Shown here piece by piece: positions 1-8,133 of a stretch of 52,050 nucleotides of DNA. Under the pieces are notes generated by a model. The model made no database searches and was not told the DNA's origin. It was given only the letters and a program-made list of their open reading frames with translations. Made by a program: the position numbers and the translations under genes. The stretch comes from Paramuribaculum sp. (GTDB lineage: Bacteria > Bacteroidota > Bacteroidia > Bacteroidales > Muribaculaceae), in contig JAIDJW010000143.1 of NCBI GenBank assembly GCA_029052015.1, positions 1 to 52,050 on the forward strand, in the 5' to 3' direction. The first letter of the stretch is position 1; each line of letters opens with the position of its first letter.

Positions 1-62
1 TGCCTGTGGCATCATACGGTCCGATAATATTAAACTAATGGGAGTTTCTCGACACCCTTGAG

Positions 63-1142
63 ATGATACCGGTCAATCGTCCGGCGGCAGTCGGCAACGC
101 TTTTGACTGGATTGACGACATAAATGCTCAGACATTGATGCTCAGACGCGCGCAGCAGGAATATGTGTCAAACAATCCCGGCAAAATAAGGTGGAATGCC
201 AGGAATCTTCCGGAACCGCCAGCACAGTACAACGCATACGTCGACCCCGTGACTACCCGCATAGTGATTGAAGAGAGAAAACTCGGCGACCACTCGGCGC
301 AGGTTAACGAACTGCTCGATGTCAAGCCAATCGACTGGATTCAGAGCTTTAACGCATCGCTTCAGTTCAGCCAGGCATACGTTTCGCCAAACTGGTATCA
401 GGGCGGCAACCGCTCTCTGCTGGCACTGCTCAATGTGGTGTATAATGTCAAGCTCAACCAGAAGCTGCACCCCAAGCTTCTCTTTGAAACGACAGTCGCA
501 TATAAACTGGGCATAAACAGCGCGCCTGACGACACAGTGAGGTCATACAACATGAGCGAGGACCTCTTCCAGATAAACAGCACTTTCGGCTACAAAGCCG
601 TGCGCAGATGGTACTACTCAGCCAACCTGCAGTTCAAGACACAGATGTTTCGCAGCCACCAGTCCAATTCCGACAAACTCAGGGCCGCATTCCTGTCGCC
701 CGGCGAGCTGAATGTCGGCCTCGGTATGACATACGAGTACACCAACAAGCGCAAGACATTCAATTTCAATGCCTCTATTTCTCCCCTTTCATGGCAGATG
801 CGCACCTGCATCAACAACCAGATTGATGAAACCGCCTACGACATCAAGCCGGGACGCAATGTCGTAAACAAGATAGGTAGCAGCGCCGAATATTTCATGA
901 ACTGGAAGGTGACATACAACATAGCATACACATCGCGAATGTTTCTTTTCACAGACTACGAGCGGTTTCAGGGCGACTGGGAGCACACCATCGCGTTCAA
1001 CATCAACAAATACCTCTCCACTCAGATATACGCCCACATGAGATACGACACCACAACCCCGCGCGTTAAGGAGTCTTGGCACAAATTCCAGTTCAAGGAG
1101 ATATTCAGCCTCGGTTTCACATATAAGTTCGCCAACACATAA
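63..1142 (+). CDS. DUF3078-family protein, 5' part missing or interrupted
   Basis: The 359-residue product resembles the Bacteroidetes DUF3078 family: a short alpha/beta lead, then many amphipathic strands of outer-membrane barrel type (for example NASLQFSQAYVSPNWYQGGN and a C-terminal FSLGFTYKF ending in an aromatic strand). Family members normally carry a signal peptide, and none is present from this ATG. The same frame is open upstream (positions 3-35 read PVASYGPIILN), is stopped by TAA at 36-38, and then continues as WEFLDTLE into the ATG at 63. The natural gene therefore probably starts left of the window and is broken by a nonsense codon, or the base is wrong. It overlaps the next gene by one base (TAATG), suggesting translational coupling. 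The function of DUF3078 is unknown; outer-membrane location is inference. Confidence 0.65.
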   Translation: MIPVNRPAAVGNAFDWIDDINAQTLMLRRAQQEYVSNNPGKIRWNARNLPEPPAQYNAYVDPVTTRIVIEERKLGDHSAQVNELLDVKPIDWIQSFNASLQFSQAYVSPNWYQGGNRSLLALLNVVYNVKLNQKLHPKLLFETTVAYKLGINSAPDDTVRSYNMSEDLFQINSTFGYKAVRRWYYSANLQFKTQMFRSHQSNSDKLRAAFLSPGELNVGLGMTYEYTNKRKTFNFNASISPLSWQMRTCINNQIDETAYDIKPGRNVVNKIGSSAEYFMNWKVTYNIAYTSRMFLFTDYERFQGDWEHTIAFNINKYLSTQIYAHMRYDTTTPRVKESWHKFQFKEIFSLGFTYKFANT

Positions 1143-1738
1143 TGCGCCGCCTACTCTCTCTCCTTATCCTCGCTGTCGGCATGGCTACTGCCGTTTACGG
1201 CGAAACAGCTCTGCCGGCAACCTCACCTGCTCCCCTGCCCGGCTACAATGACAGGACTGTAGTGCAAAAGCGCATAGCGGCTTCAGGTCCACACCGTATC
1301 GAAGGAATATGGCGATTTCCCGAAACCGGATCGACAGTAGCCATAGAACGCGAGGACAACAACCGCGCACATCCGGGAGCAGTAACATACCGCATGATTG
1401 TGATGCGCAGCGACAACCGCTCGATACGCCCCGGCACATTTATGGGAATAATCACTCCCAGCGTCAAAAGTGATGTTTTCGATGCAAGCATATACACTTC
1501 ATCACACCGCAACAGCAGTCTGGATTCGCCCAGACGATTCACCCTCACCCTTGCCGAAAAGGGCGACCGCCTCGTTTTCTCGCGTGTGAAAAGCAAATAT
1601 TCGCTCAATCTGTGGCGGATTCTGCCATATATGTTCCGCTATGCGGTGCGCCGCAACAACAATACAGGAGAAGCCCCCGAAGGATGCGTCAAAATTTTTC
1701 CCGCACCGGCTGTTCCTGCCGAGCCACGTTATCTATGA
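1142..1738 (+). CDS. exported protein of unknown function
   Basis: The product is 198 residues. It begins with a clear Sec signal peptide (MRRLLSLLILAVGMATAVYG, cleavage probably near residue 20), followed by a Pro/Ala-rich linker and a single small domain rich in predicted beta strands (IEGIWRFPETGSTVAIERE; ARG/ASN-rich basic loops). No catalytic motif is visible and I do not recognise the family. The IEGIWxxP pattern followed by a YRMIVM strand resembles small lipocalin-like or serine-protease-associated domains in layout only. Its start overlaps the stop of the DUF3078 gene and its stop overlaps the next start (ATGA), so it is the middle gene of a three-gene unit of envelope proteins. Confidence 0.8.
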   Translation: MRRLLSLLILAVGMATAVYGETALPATSPAPLPGYNDRTVVQKRIAASGPHRIEGIWRFPETGSTVAIEREDNNRAHPGAVTYRMIVMRSDNRSIRPGTFMGIITPSVKSDVFDASIYTSSHRNSSLDSPRRFTLTLAEKGDRLVFSRVKSKYSLNLWRILPYMFRYAVRRNNNTGEAPEGCVKIFPAPAVPAEPRYL

Positions 1739-2202
1739 AAACAATTCTTGTGCTAATCCTGAGTTTGTGTTTCCTGTGGGCTTCTGCCGACAAAACCACC
1801 CGCCGCGGGCTCAGGGTTGCCGCTCCTACAAAAACCGAAGCAAGGAGCAATACCGCTGCCGACACCGTCGCTCCCTCTCCCGGCATGGTAGAGCTCAGCG
1901 GATATGACAAGCCCCTGCGGTCAAACAAAGAATCCATCTACATCACCAACGCCACCCGGCGTATCCTGCTGGAAACAGTGGTGGAAATCTCCTATTTCGA
2001 TAATTCCGGCCGACTGCTCCATAAGCGCGATGTGCGCATAAAAACAAATGTGCCTGCCGGAGAAACCCGACAGGCCACATTTTCTTCCTGGGACAAGCAG
2101 CGCACTATGTTCTACCACCGCAGCGGCAAGCCACGCACTGCCGACGGCACTCCCTACCGCATTAAAGCTGTGGCAAAAAGCGCCGTCTATGCCGTCAAAT
2201 GA
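1735..2202 (+). CDS. small exported conserved protein
   Basis: I choose the ATG at 1735 because it begins a good signal peptide (MKTILVLILSLCFLWASADK) and overlaps the previous stop in an ATGA; an ORF start at 1612 would lie deep inside the previous gene. The 155-residue product has a low-complexity Ala/Thr linker, then a beta-sandwich-like domain with GYDKPLRSNKESIYITN and VVEISYFDNSGRLLHKRDV. This pattern occurs in Bacteroidales proteins of unknown function that look like immunoglobulin-type envelope domains. Its stop codon abuts the stop of the convergent gene with no intervening base. Confidence 0.8.
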   Translation: MKTILVLILSLCFLWASADKTTRRGLRVAAPTKTEARSNTAADTVAPSPGMVELSGYDKPLRSNKESIYITNATRRILLETVVEISYFDNSGRLLHKRDVRIKTNVPAGETRQATFSSWDKQRTMFYHRSGKPRTADGTPYRIKAVAKSAVYAVK

Positions 2203-3174
2203 TTATCTGGAGTCACGAAGCTGAGTCAGCTCGAATGTACCCGACATATTCTGGACTTCAATCTTGCCGCTGAGAATCTCAAAAAAGAAATCGCGTATGC
2301 GCTCCACGCTCAAAGTGGCAGGATTTCCCGATGCATCCGGACCTAAATCATACGTTTTCAGCAGTTGTGAGCCCAGACTCGCCGCTGTGAGCAGAAAATG
2401 ATTGTGAAACTTGTCTGTGTCGATAAGGTCTGCCGCGAGCACCTTGCCCACAACCGTGTAACAGCGCAGAGTACGGCGCACATCCTCTTCCGTCAGAGTC
2501 GACTTGACCTCGTCGGTATTGAAATCCATAGGTATTTTGCCGCTATCGGGGCTTTGTGGCAAACCGCGGTAGAGGGCGCCGAGATCGGCGAGCGAGAGAT
2601 TAAACATACGTGTGCCAGGAGTGGCGCTGAGTTTCTCTATCGAGAAGGCGCTGGGCAGCAGCAGATAGATGTCGCCCGCAATCCTTACTGCCGGGGCATT
2701 GAATGTACCTATGATAGAATTTGTCAGCTCTATATCCTGCGTGGCGAAAACTCCGCCGATAACAACGCAGTTTTCAAGTATCACCTCATCGGCATATATG
2801 CTGCCGGCAACAAAAGCGTTGACAAGCGTCACAGTCTTGCCATTAACATCGGAGTAGAATGTTGGACGACATCCGGCTGCGCGCGACACGATTGAGTTTG
2901 CCGAGCCCACGCTTTTGCGCATCTTTACCGAACCGGTGTTGTCTGAACTGACATACAACTCGGTCTGGGCGAAAACCGCCCCCTGGATATCAACATCGCC
3001 GGCACGCGCCTCGATGCGGTTGCCGAAAATCGGCCCCTCGACGATTGTGTCGCCGGTAAAGATGATATTGCGGTTGAGCTCCGCGATTTTTTCAGGGAGA
3101 ATTGATCCCCGGACAAGATTATCCTTTAATATGACATCGGTTTCGTTAAACCTTATTTCCTTTAATTCTTTCAT
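2203..3174 (-). CDS. bactofilin-like beta-helix protein, last gene of the SPFH cluster
   Basis: The 323-residue product starts best at MKELKEIRF (3174); an in-frame ATG at 3231 would overlap the upstream gene. Residues about 15-190 are a ladder of short strands and turns with recurring small residues (IIFTGDTIVEGPIFG, VDIQGAVFAQTELYV, NAFVAGSIYADEVILENCVVIGGVFATQDIELTNSIIG), the signature of a right-handed beta-helix such as bactofilin/polymer-forming cytoskeletal domains. Residues about 195-323 form a helical C-terminal region. There is no signal peptide or membrane segment, so it is probably cytoplasmic or membrane-peripheral. It lies 10 bases after its upstream neighbour and ends flush against the convergent gene. 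Scaffold function is inference from fold and context; an ordinary beta-helix protein is the alternative. Confidence 0.7.
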   Translation of the reverse strand: MKELKEIRFNETDVILKDNLVRGSILPEKIAELNRNIIFTGDTIVEGPIFGNRIEARAGDVDIQGAVFAQTELYVSSDNTGSVKMRKSVGSANSIVSRAAGCRPTFYSDVNGKTVTLVNAFVAGSIYADEVILENCVVIGGVFATQDIELTNSIIGTFNAPAVRIAGDIYLLLPSAFSIEKLSATPGTRMFNLSLADLGALYRGLPQSPDSGKIPMDFNTDEVKSTLTEEDVRRTLRCYTVVGKVLAADLIDTDKFHNHFLLTAASLGSQLLKTYDLGPDASGNPATLSVERIRDFFFEILSGKIEVQNMSGTFELTQLRDSR

Positions 3175-3184
3175 GGTCGAATTT

Positions 3185-4231
3185 TTAATCTTTTTGTTGG
3201 TGTGTATCTGACGCAATTGCCGATGTTGCATCGAGATTGAAAAGCGAGGACATATAGCTTCTCACTCTGTCGGCATGAGCATCGTTGCCGGTGATATTCT
3301 CCACAATGAGGGTGTTGTAGCATGACCGTATGCGTCCGGCATTGCCCGCACTAACCCTGGCGCTCCAGCTCTCCGACTCCATGCCGGAACCGATGGCTGC
3401 GGCGCGCCGGGAGTCTATCATCTGCGACGGATAAGTGGAGTGCTGCAGCCCCTGCGCTCCGCTCACCGTCTCGACGTATGCCACCGGCACATAGTGCACT
3501 CCGGAAACGGAAGCGTCAAGAAGGCAATGATTCAGCAGTCGGTCCATGTTCTGCTGGTGGCGCAGAAAAGAGTTTGCCCGGCCTATCGACTGCATGGCGT
3601 CACGCTTTGCTATCGAGGCGGCTATGCGTGCGTGCAATGCCGACCCTTCAGATGCTCCGACAGCTATCATTGCCGCTCCCTCCGAAGTTTCAGCCGAAAG
3701 CGCATCTGCCTGCCGCTTGAACTTAAACGCGGGCTGATCAAGAGAGTATATGCGGTTTTCGAGTTCATTGTCAAGGTCGGTAAACAGCTTTGTGTACCTC
3801 TCGCGAAGCCTGCGGTAGTCGTTTGACATCTGCGTCTGCTTTGCCACGCAACTTTTGGCCAGCTCGCGCAGATGAATGAGGTGCGCGTCGATATTGGCCC
3901 GCAATTCCGCAATCTGCTGGCTGATCTCGCTCTGTACGGTTTTGAAAAAACCTTTCACAATGGTCGACCCCACCTTCTGGGCCGCCTCGCCGATAGAAGC
4001 TACCTGGGCGGCTTCCGTGGCTACCACGCTGCCCGTGAGCATACCCACACCGGTGTTACACTGCGCCACAGAGGCGTCGAAAGGATCGGTGTCGACATTA
4101 ACATTGACTGTCACTGTCTCGTATGCCGTGCCGGAGTACGATGTTGTGCCGCCTGACTGCGATGCCGGATAGCTTACACTGCCGCTGTAGTGCACCGCTA
4201 TGGTTTTGGTGAATGATCTGGTGTAACTCAT
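3185..4231 (-). CDS. helical protein, paralogue B of a tandem pair (unknown function)
   Basis: The product is 348 residues without signal peptide or membrane segment. It has a Ser/Thr/Tyr-rich N-terminus (residues about 1-45), then a long helical core that aligns with the next upstream gene: VDTDP near residue 46, then F-T-x3-S-x-ISQ-x2-A-x-LR, a D-HL motif, M-x2-DY, RY-x-K and a conserved LDQPAFKF. The core looks like a helical bundle or coiled coil. The start overlaps the stop of paralogue A by four bases (ATGA), implying translational coupling and perhaps a defined ratio or heteromer. I do not recognise the family. Neighbours (SPFH protein, coiled-coil membrane protein, beta-helix) suggest a structural role. 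Confidence 0.75.
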   Translation of the reverse strand: MSYTRSFTKTIAVHYSGSVSYPASQSGGTTSYSGTAYETVTVNVNVDTDPFDASVAQCNTGVGMLTGSVVATEAAQVASIGEAAQKVGSTIVKGFFKTVQSEISQQIAELRANIDAHLIHLRELAKSCVAKQTQMSNDYRRLRERYTKLFTDLDNELENRIYSLDQPAFKFKRQADALSAETSEGAAMIAVGASEGSALHARIAASIAKRDAMQSIGRANSFLRHQQNMDRLLNHCLLDASVSGVHYVPVAYVETVSGAQGLQHSTYPSQMIDSRRAAAIGSGMESESWSARVSAGNAGRIRSCYNTLIVENITGNDAHADRVRSYMSSLFNLDATSAIASDTHQQKD

Positions 4232-5154
4232 AGCGCTCCGTCCTTCAGGGTTGACATTTGGGCTGCGTTAAACATCTTCATCGCCATATCCTTTGCGCGC
4301 TGCGACATGCCAGACGAATCGACAAGCCTGCCGAACTCTCCGGCGAGCGCCCGCGACACCGGCGCGGGAGTCCACTGCGCATTCACGGCAGCCGCCGACA
4401 ATGCGGTGCGTATGGTGCCCTGCGCCTGCTGCGAGATGCCATGGTCGGTAACGTACACCGCGGTAGAGCGGTTGTCTGACGCGTCTATACGGCTCTCGCA
4501 CACCATCGCGGGATAAAGAATATGTCTGGAGGCTTCGCTGATATTCTCCGTCAACAGCACTTTGGCGGTCATATCATTGAGCTCGCGCGAACCTTCGAGA
4601 AAGCGCGAGGCGCTTCGCACCACCTGCATTCCGCGATATTTAATATTCGACGCTATTATATGCTGGCTCTGCTTCACGCTCTCCTCCTGCGACAGCGGCA
4701 CTATGGCCGTAAGCTGCGACGTGCGGTTTGTCACCTGCTCCATATCCTTTGTGGCGAAGTCCATCACCGGCCGGTCAAGCTCATACACTCTCTGCTTGAG
4801 ATTTCGGTTAATGGTGGTGAATGTCTTCAGATAGCGCGCGCTCGTGAGGTTATAGTCACGCTCCATGCGGTTGCGTATGGCTACAAGCTGCTTGCGCTGC
4901 TGGTTTAGCTGCATGAGATGCGAATCGACCTCGCTGCGCAATTTTGCCATCTTCTGCGAAATCTGCGAGCGTATGAGGGTATAGAATCCGCGGTTGACAT
5001 TGGAGCAGACATGCTCGGCGGCATCCTGCTCTGCTTTTATCACCGCCGCCTTCATTCCAACAACGGCCGCAGTGGTGCCGTTGATGTTATGGGTCACTGT
5101 GTTTATGCTGTGGGCCATCGGATTGGTATCCACAACGCAATCTATATATGCCAT
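4228..5154 (-). CDS. helical protein, paralogue A of a tandem pair (unknown function)
   Basis: The product is 308 residues, cytoplasmic by appearance. It opens with MAYIDCVVDTNPMAHSINTV and continues as a mostly helical protein with an aligned core shared with paralogue B: IRSQISQKMAKLRSEVDSHL, then a basic heptad-like stretch, RMERDYNLTSARYLKTF, and RVYELDRPVMDF. It lacks the extended Ser/Thr/Tyr N-terminus of paralogue B, so its shared VDT motif sits near residue 8 instead of 46. Similarity is clear along roughly the first 150 core residues and weak after that, which points to an old duplication. It lies 27 bases after the large coiled-coil gene in the same operon. No enzyme motif is visible. 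Confidence 0.75.
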   Translation of the reverse strand: MAYIDCVVDTNPMAHSINTVTHNINGTTAAVVGMKAAVIKAEQDAAEHVCSNVNRGFYTLIRSQISQKMAKLRSEVDSHLMQLNQQRKQLVAIRNRMERDYNLTSARYLKTFTTINRNLKQRVYELDRPVMDFATKDMEQVTNRTSQLTAIVPLSQEESVKQSQHIIASNIKYRGMQVVRSASRFLEGSRELNDMTAKVLLTENISEASRHILYPAMVCESRIDASDNRSTAVYVTDHGISQQAQGTIRTALSAAAVNAQWTPAPVSRALAGEFGRLVDSSGMSQRAKDMAMKMFNAAQMSTLKDGAL

Positions 5155-5181
5155 GATTCTGTGACTTTGGAATGTTAGACA

Positions 5182-7347
5182 TCAATTGCCAGAAACCGGC
5201 GGAACAGGTGGTGTCGGAGGCACCGGAGGAACGGGAGGAACGCCTGATGGCTCGTTGTCATCAGATTCTTCTCCTGACTCTTCACCGGCTGCTTCATCTT
5301 CCTCATACTCCTCATCGGAATATTCTTCGCTCTCGCTGTCAGTATCGTCATTTTCGGGCTCTTCATCTTCGGGCTCTACCTCGACTTCACTTATACCGGC
5401 AACCTCAGAGCCGGCAGACACTTCCGGCTGCATTTCCGGAGACTGCTCCGGAGTTTCTCCTGCATTTTCCCCAGTCTCCGGCATCTGACTCTCCGCTTGC
5501 GGCTCCTCGGCTGCAGCATTGTCAAGCTCCTCAAGAGCATTTCTGGCTATCGACGGCAAATTGAGCGATATGTGCTCGAAGGTTATCGGCGCCACATTTG
5601 GCTGCGGCGGTAGCTGAGAGCTCTTGGCAAAGAGCGGGTTGACCTCCGCAAGATTCTTGCGGCGGCTGTCCATGTCGTGTATCTCGCTCGCTGCGGTAGC
5701 CACTTCGTTTGAATATCCGTCGCGCAGCTTGGCGTCGTAGTACTCCACATGCCCGAAGCGCTCCGCCTTGAGGTCTATATCCTCCTTCAGGCGGTCCATA
5801 TAATCCTCGAAATCGTTCTGCACACGCTGGAACTCCTGACTCTGCATCTCGAATGCCGCAAGACTCTGCGCAGCATTGTCAGTGCTCTCCACTACCGATG
5901 CTTCAAGCGAGCCGGAATTTGCCATGGAGTCCTCGGTGCGCTGGAGCGCTATGAGAGTGTTGTATGAAGCAACATAGTCGCGCAGACTCGCCTGCATGAG
6001 GTTGATGATGTCGGCGCTCTCGGCGCGGTTTGCACGATAGAAGGCATCGGTATCCTGATGCCACTTGTTGAGATAGCTCAGCTTCTGGTCCTTGATATGG
6101 TTGTATATTCTCAGGCGCTCCACACGGTTTTCAGTCATAAGGTTCTGCACCACCGGCGCCACAATCTCCTCATAGAGCTGGTGAACACCGAAAGGCATTG
6201 TGGTAACCGAACCGTCCTCTGCGGTCCATGTACCTGACACCGGATTGAATTTCACGCGTGAACTTGGGCGCAGGCTGAATGGCTCATATCCCTGCACATC
6301 GTCGGTGAAATCGAATTTTTCATTGCGTATGCGCTCGATTTCCTCAAATTCAAGCACCGGCGAGTAGTGATTGTAAGGAGCTTTGAGTATTCGATAAAGA
6401 AGTTTGTTTGACTCAAGCACAACCTTGCCTACCGAAGCCACCTTCAGCGCCGAGATTGCCTGAACGGAGCCGGCTATCGTCACCATCAGCGACTTGAGCA
6501 CATCCTCAAACTGCTGTGTTTCGGTTGACAACGATTTTTTCAGACGGTTGATTTCCTGAAATCGCCTTACACCCGGCTCATATTTCTCGCTATCGAAAAC
6601 ATTGAGCACCGGAGCGTCCTCCGGAATATCTCGTGTGCCGAAGGTGTGCAGCCTGTCAAGCTCGGGTGAATTATCGAGCACAAGGGGCAGGCTCACCGAA
6701 GTCGTGTCGAGATCGTCCATACAGTAGGAGATCGTGCGCAGAGAGCGGTCAAGTGCCCCGAGATAATCGTTTTGAGTCACTTCCTGGATAGAAAGCGAAT
6801 AGTCGTCGGTCTCTATTGTCTCGGTTTCTTCCGAACTCTCGATAACCGGTGCAATCTTCGACAAATCCTCAAGCTTACCTATAGTCTGAATCAAAAGGTC
6901 ATTCTGCTTGGGCTGCGAGAGGGTGACAACGCTGTCGGCAACGCTTCCGGTGTAGTCCACTATAAAGCTTTTGTCCTCATACTTTACCTGGTCCGCAACC
7001 GGCACGTATGCCACGCCTAATTTTGTCACCGCATAGCCTCGGAAAATCTCGTCGTGGAGCTTACGGAACTCGTCGATACGCTCGTCGATGCCCTGTATCT
7101 GCTTCTCATAGCCGCTCTTTTTTATGAAATAGACGAAAAATAGGATGATTGTCAGAAACCACACCCACAGCCCGGAGATTTTTTGCTGCAAAGCAGCTTT
7201 TTCCTCTTCGAGTGAGGCGATGTTGCGCTCGATACGTTCTTCCTCTTCAACTATCTTCTCGGCGGCCTGCCGATAGTAGTTGAAAAGAATTTTCGCTTCG
7301 TCCTGATACACGTTTTCGGAATCAGGGAAGATTCTACCTGTATTCAT
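5182..7347 (-). CDS. large coiled-coil membrane protein with acidic and proline-rich tail
   Basis: The 721-residue product has an N-terminal heptad-rich helix (about 25-58, EEEERIERNIASLEEEK), one membrane helix (about 59-76, WVWFLTIILFFVYFIKK), a further helix, then a long soluble region with several helical stretches (about 100-610). The last ~107 residues are low complexity: a Glu/Pro segment, then a run almost entirely of Glu, Asp and Ser, and finally PPVPPVPPTPPVPPV. With no signal peptide and basic residues just after the helix, topology cannot be fixed. Proline repeats of this kind commonly bind SH3-, WW- or profilin-like partners; none is identified here. It sits between the four-helix protein and the paralogue pair, in the same direction. 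I do not recognise the family. Confidence 0.8.
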   Translation of the reverse strand: MNTGRIFPDSENVYQDEAKILFNYYRQAAEKIVEEEERIERNIASLEEEKAALQQKISGLWVWFLTIILFFVYFIKKSGYEKQIQGIDERIDEFRKLHDEIFRGYAVTKLGVAYVPVADQVKYEDKSFIVDYTGSVADSVVTLSQPKQNDLLIQTIGKLEDLSKIAPVIESSEETETIETDDYSLSIQEVTQNDYLGALDRSLRTISYCMDDLDTTSVSLPLVLDNSPELDRLHTFGTRDIPEDAPVLNVFDSEKYEPGVRRFQEINRLKKSLSTETQQFEDVLKSLMVTIAGSVQAISALKVASVGKVVLESNKLLYRILKAPYNHYSPVLEFEEIERIRNEKFDFTDDVQGYEPFSLRPSSRVKFNPVSGTWTAEDGSVTTMPFGVHQLYEEIVAPVVQNLMTENRVERLRIYNHIKDQKLSYLNKWHQDTDAFYRANRAESADIINLMQASLRDYVASYNTLIALQRTEDSMANSGSLEASVVESTDNAAQSLAAFEMQSQEFQRVQNDFEDYMDRLKEDIDLKAERFGHVEYYDAKLRDGYSNEVATAASEIHDMDSRRKNLAEVNPLFAKSSQLPPQPNVAPITFEHISLNLPSIARNALEELDNAAAEEPQAESQMPETGENAGETPEQSPEMQPEVSAGSEVAGISEVEVEPEDEEPENDDTDSESEEYSDEEYEEDEAAGEESGEESDDNEPSGVPPVPPVPPTPPVPPVSGN

Positions 7348-7416
7348 GGCATTGCTGATAAATGATAAAATGGTTTATAAAAACGGGTTAATTTAATTAT
7401 GTGTGTCTTATTAGTT

Positions 7417-8124
7417 CTATGCGAGACACGCCCTGCTGCGCCGGTTGCACAGCATCTCCATCTCGTCAAGAAGAGCGGCTATATTTTTTTCGTTGAGCGT
7501 ATATGCCGGTATTGCCCTTCGCATATCTCCGGCTATCTCAACAATGCGCCGCTCTGTGTCGGCAGCCTCGGTGCTAAGGCAGGGAGACGTGTAGCGCAGA
7601 GTCTCCGCAAGCTTGTCTATACGCGCCTTGACATCCGCGGACACTCCTTCCGCGTGAGCAGTCTGCTCAGCCAGCGCACGCACGGCACGCCGTGCCTCGT
7701 CGATTCCTCCCTGACGCTGAGACTCGGCTGCGTGCACTCTTGCCGCCTTGGCAGATGACGTGATGCCGGCGAAGATACCGCAGGCGAGCACAAACAGCAG
7801 CACAAGCTGCACTATCAACTGATATCTGAACGCCACAATGCTGCCTGTGTTCATCAGCAGCATAGCGCCGAGGGCCGCAAAGGCATACAGCCCCTTGACA
7901 TACCATCTTATGCCGATACCCGCCGCCTGCCGACCGGCCGGGTCATCAAGACTGACTGCCGGAGTAGCGATTGTGAACACCGCAAGCTGAAACACAATGC
8001 TGGCAACGACAATATTGAGTGTCAGGATATTTTCCGGCATTTCGCCGCCGAAAACCAGGAATGCGGCGATAATGAGAGCTTCGCCAGCTGCCGCGAGTAT
8101 ATAATAAAACGTTTTGTTCATCAT
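7417..8124 (-). CDS. four-helix integral membrane protein with helical cytoplasmic domain
   Basis: The 235-residue product has four predicted membrane helices (about residues 6-25, 33-53, 74-93 and 100-122) followed by an Ala/Arg/Glu-rich helical domain to the end (AESQRQGGIDEARRAVRALAE; TLNEKNIAALLDEMEML). The start is ATGATG, so either Met could be used. It lies nine bases downstream of the SPFH gene and 69 bases upstream of the large coiled-coil gene. No catalytic or binding motif is recognised. A membrane anchor or partner for the SPFH protein is inference from operon position; B. subtilis YdjG/YdjH, which accompany the SPFH protein YdjI, are an analogous but not evidently homologous arrangement. 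Confidence 0.75.
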   Translation of the reverse strand: MMNKTFYYILAAAGEALIIAAFLVFGGEMPENILTLNIVVASIVFQLAVFTIATPAVSLDDPAGRQAAGIGIRWYVKGLYAFAALGAMLLMNTGSIVAFRYQLIVQLVLLFVLACGIFAGITSSAKAARVHAAESQRQGGIDEARRAVRALAEQTAHAEGVSADVKARIDKLAETLRYTSPCLSTEAADTERRIVEIAGDMRRAIPAYTLNEKNIAALLDEMEMLCNRRSRACLA

Positions 8125-8133
8125 CGTTTGCGT

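Noticed and set aside
5186-5488. Ser/Gly-rich plus-strand ORF over the acidic tail
   Set aside because: It merely reads the reverse of GAA/GAG/GAT and CCN codons as Ser and Gly; no support for expression.
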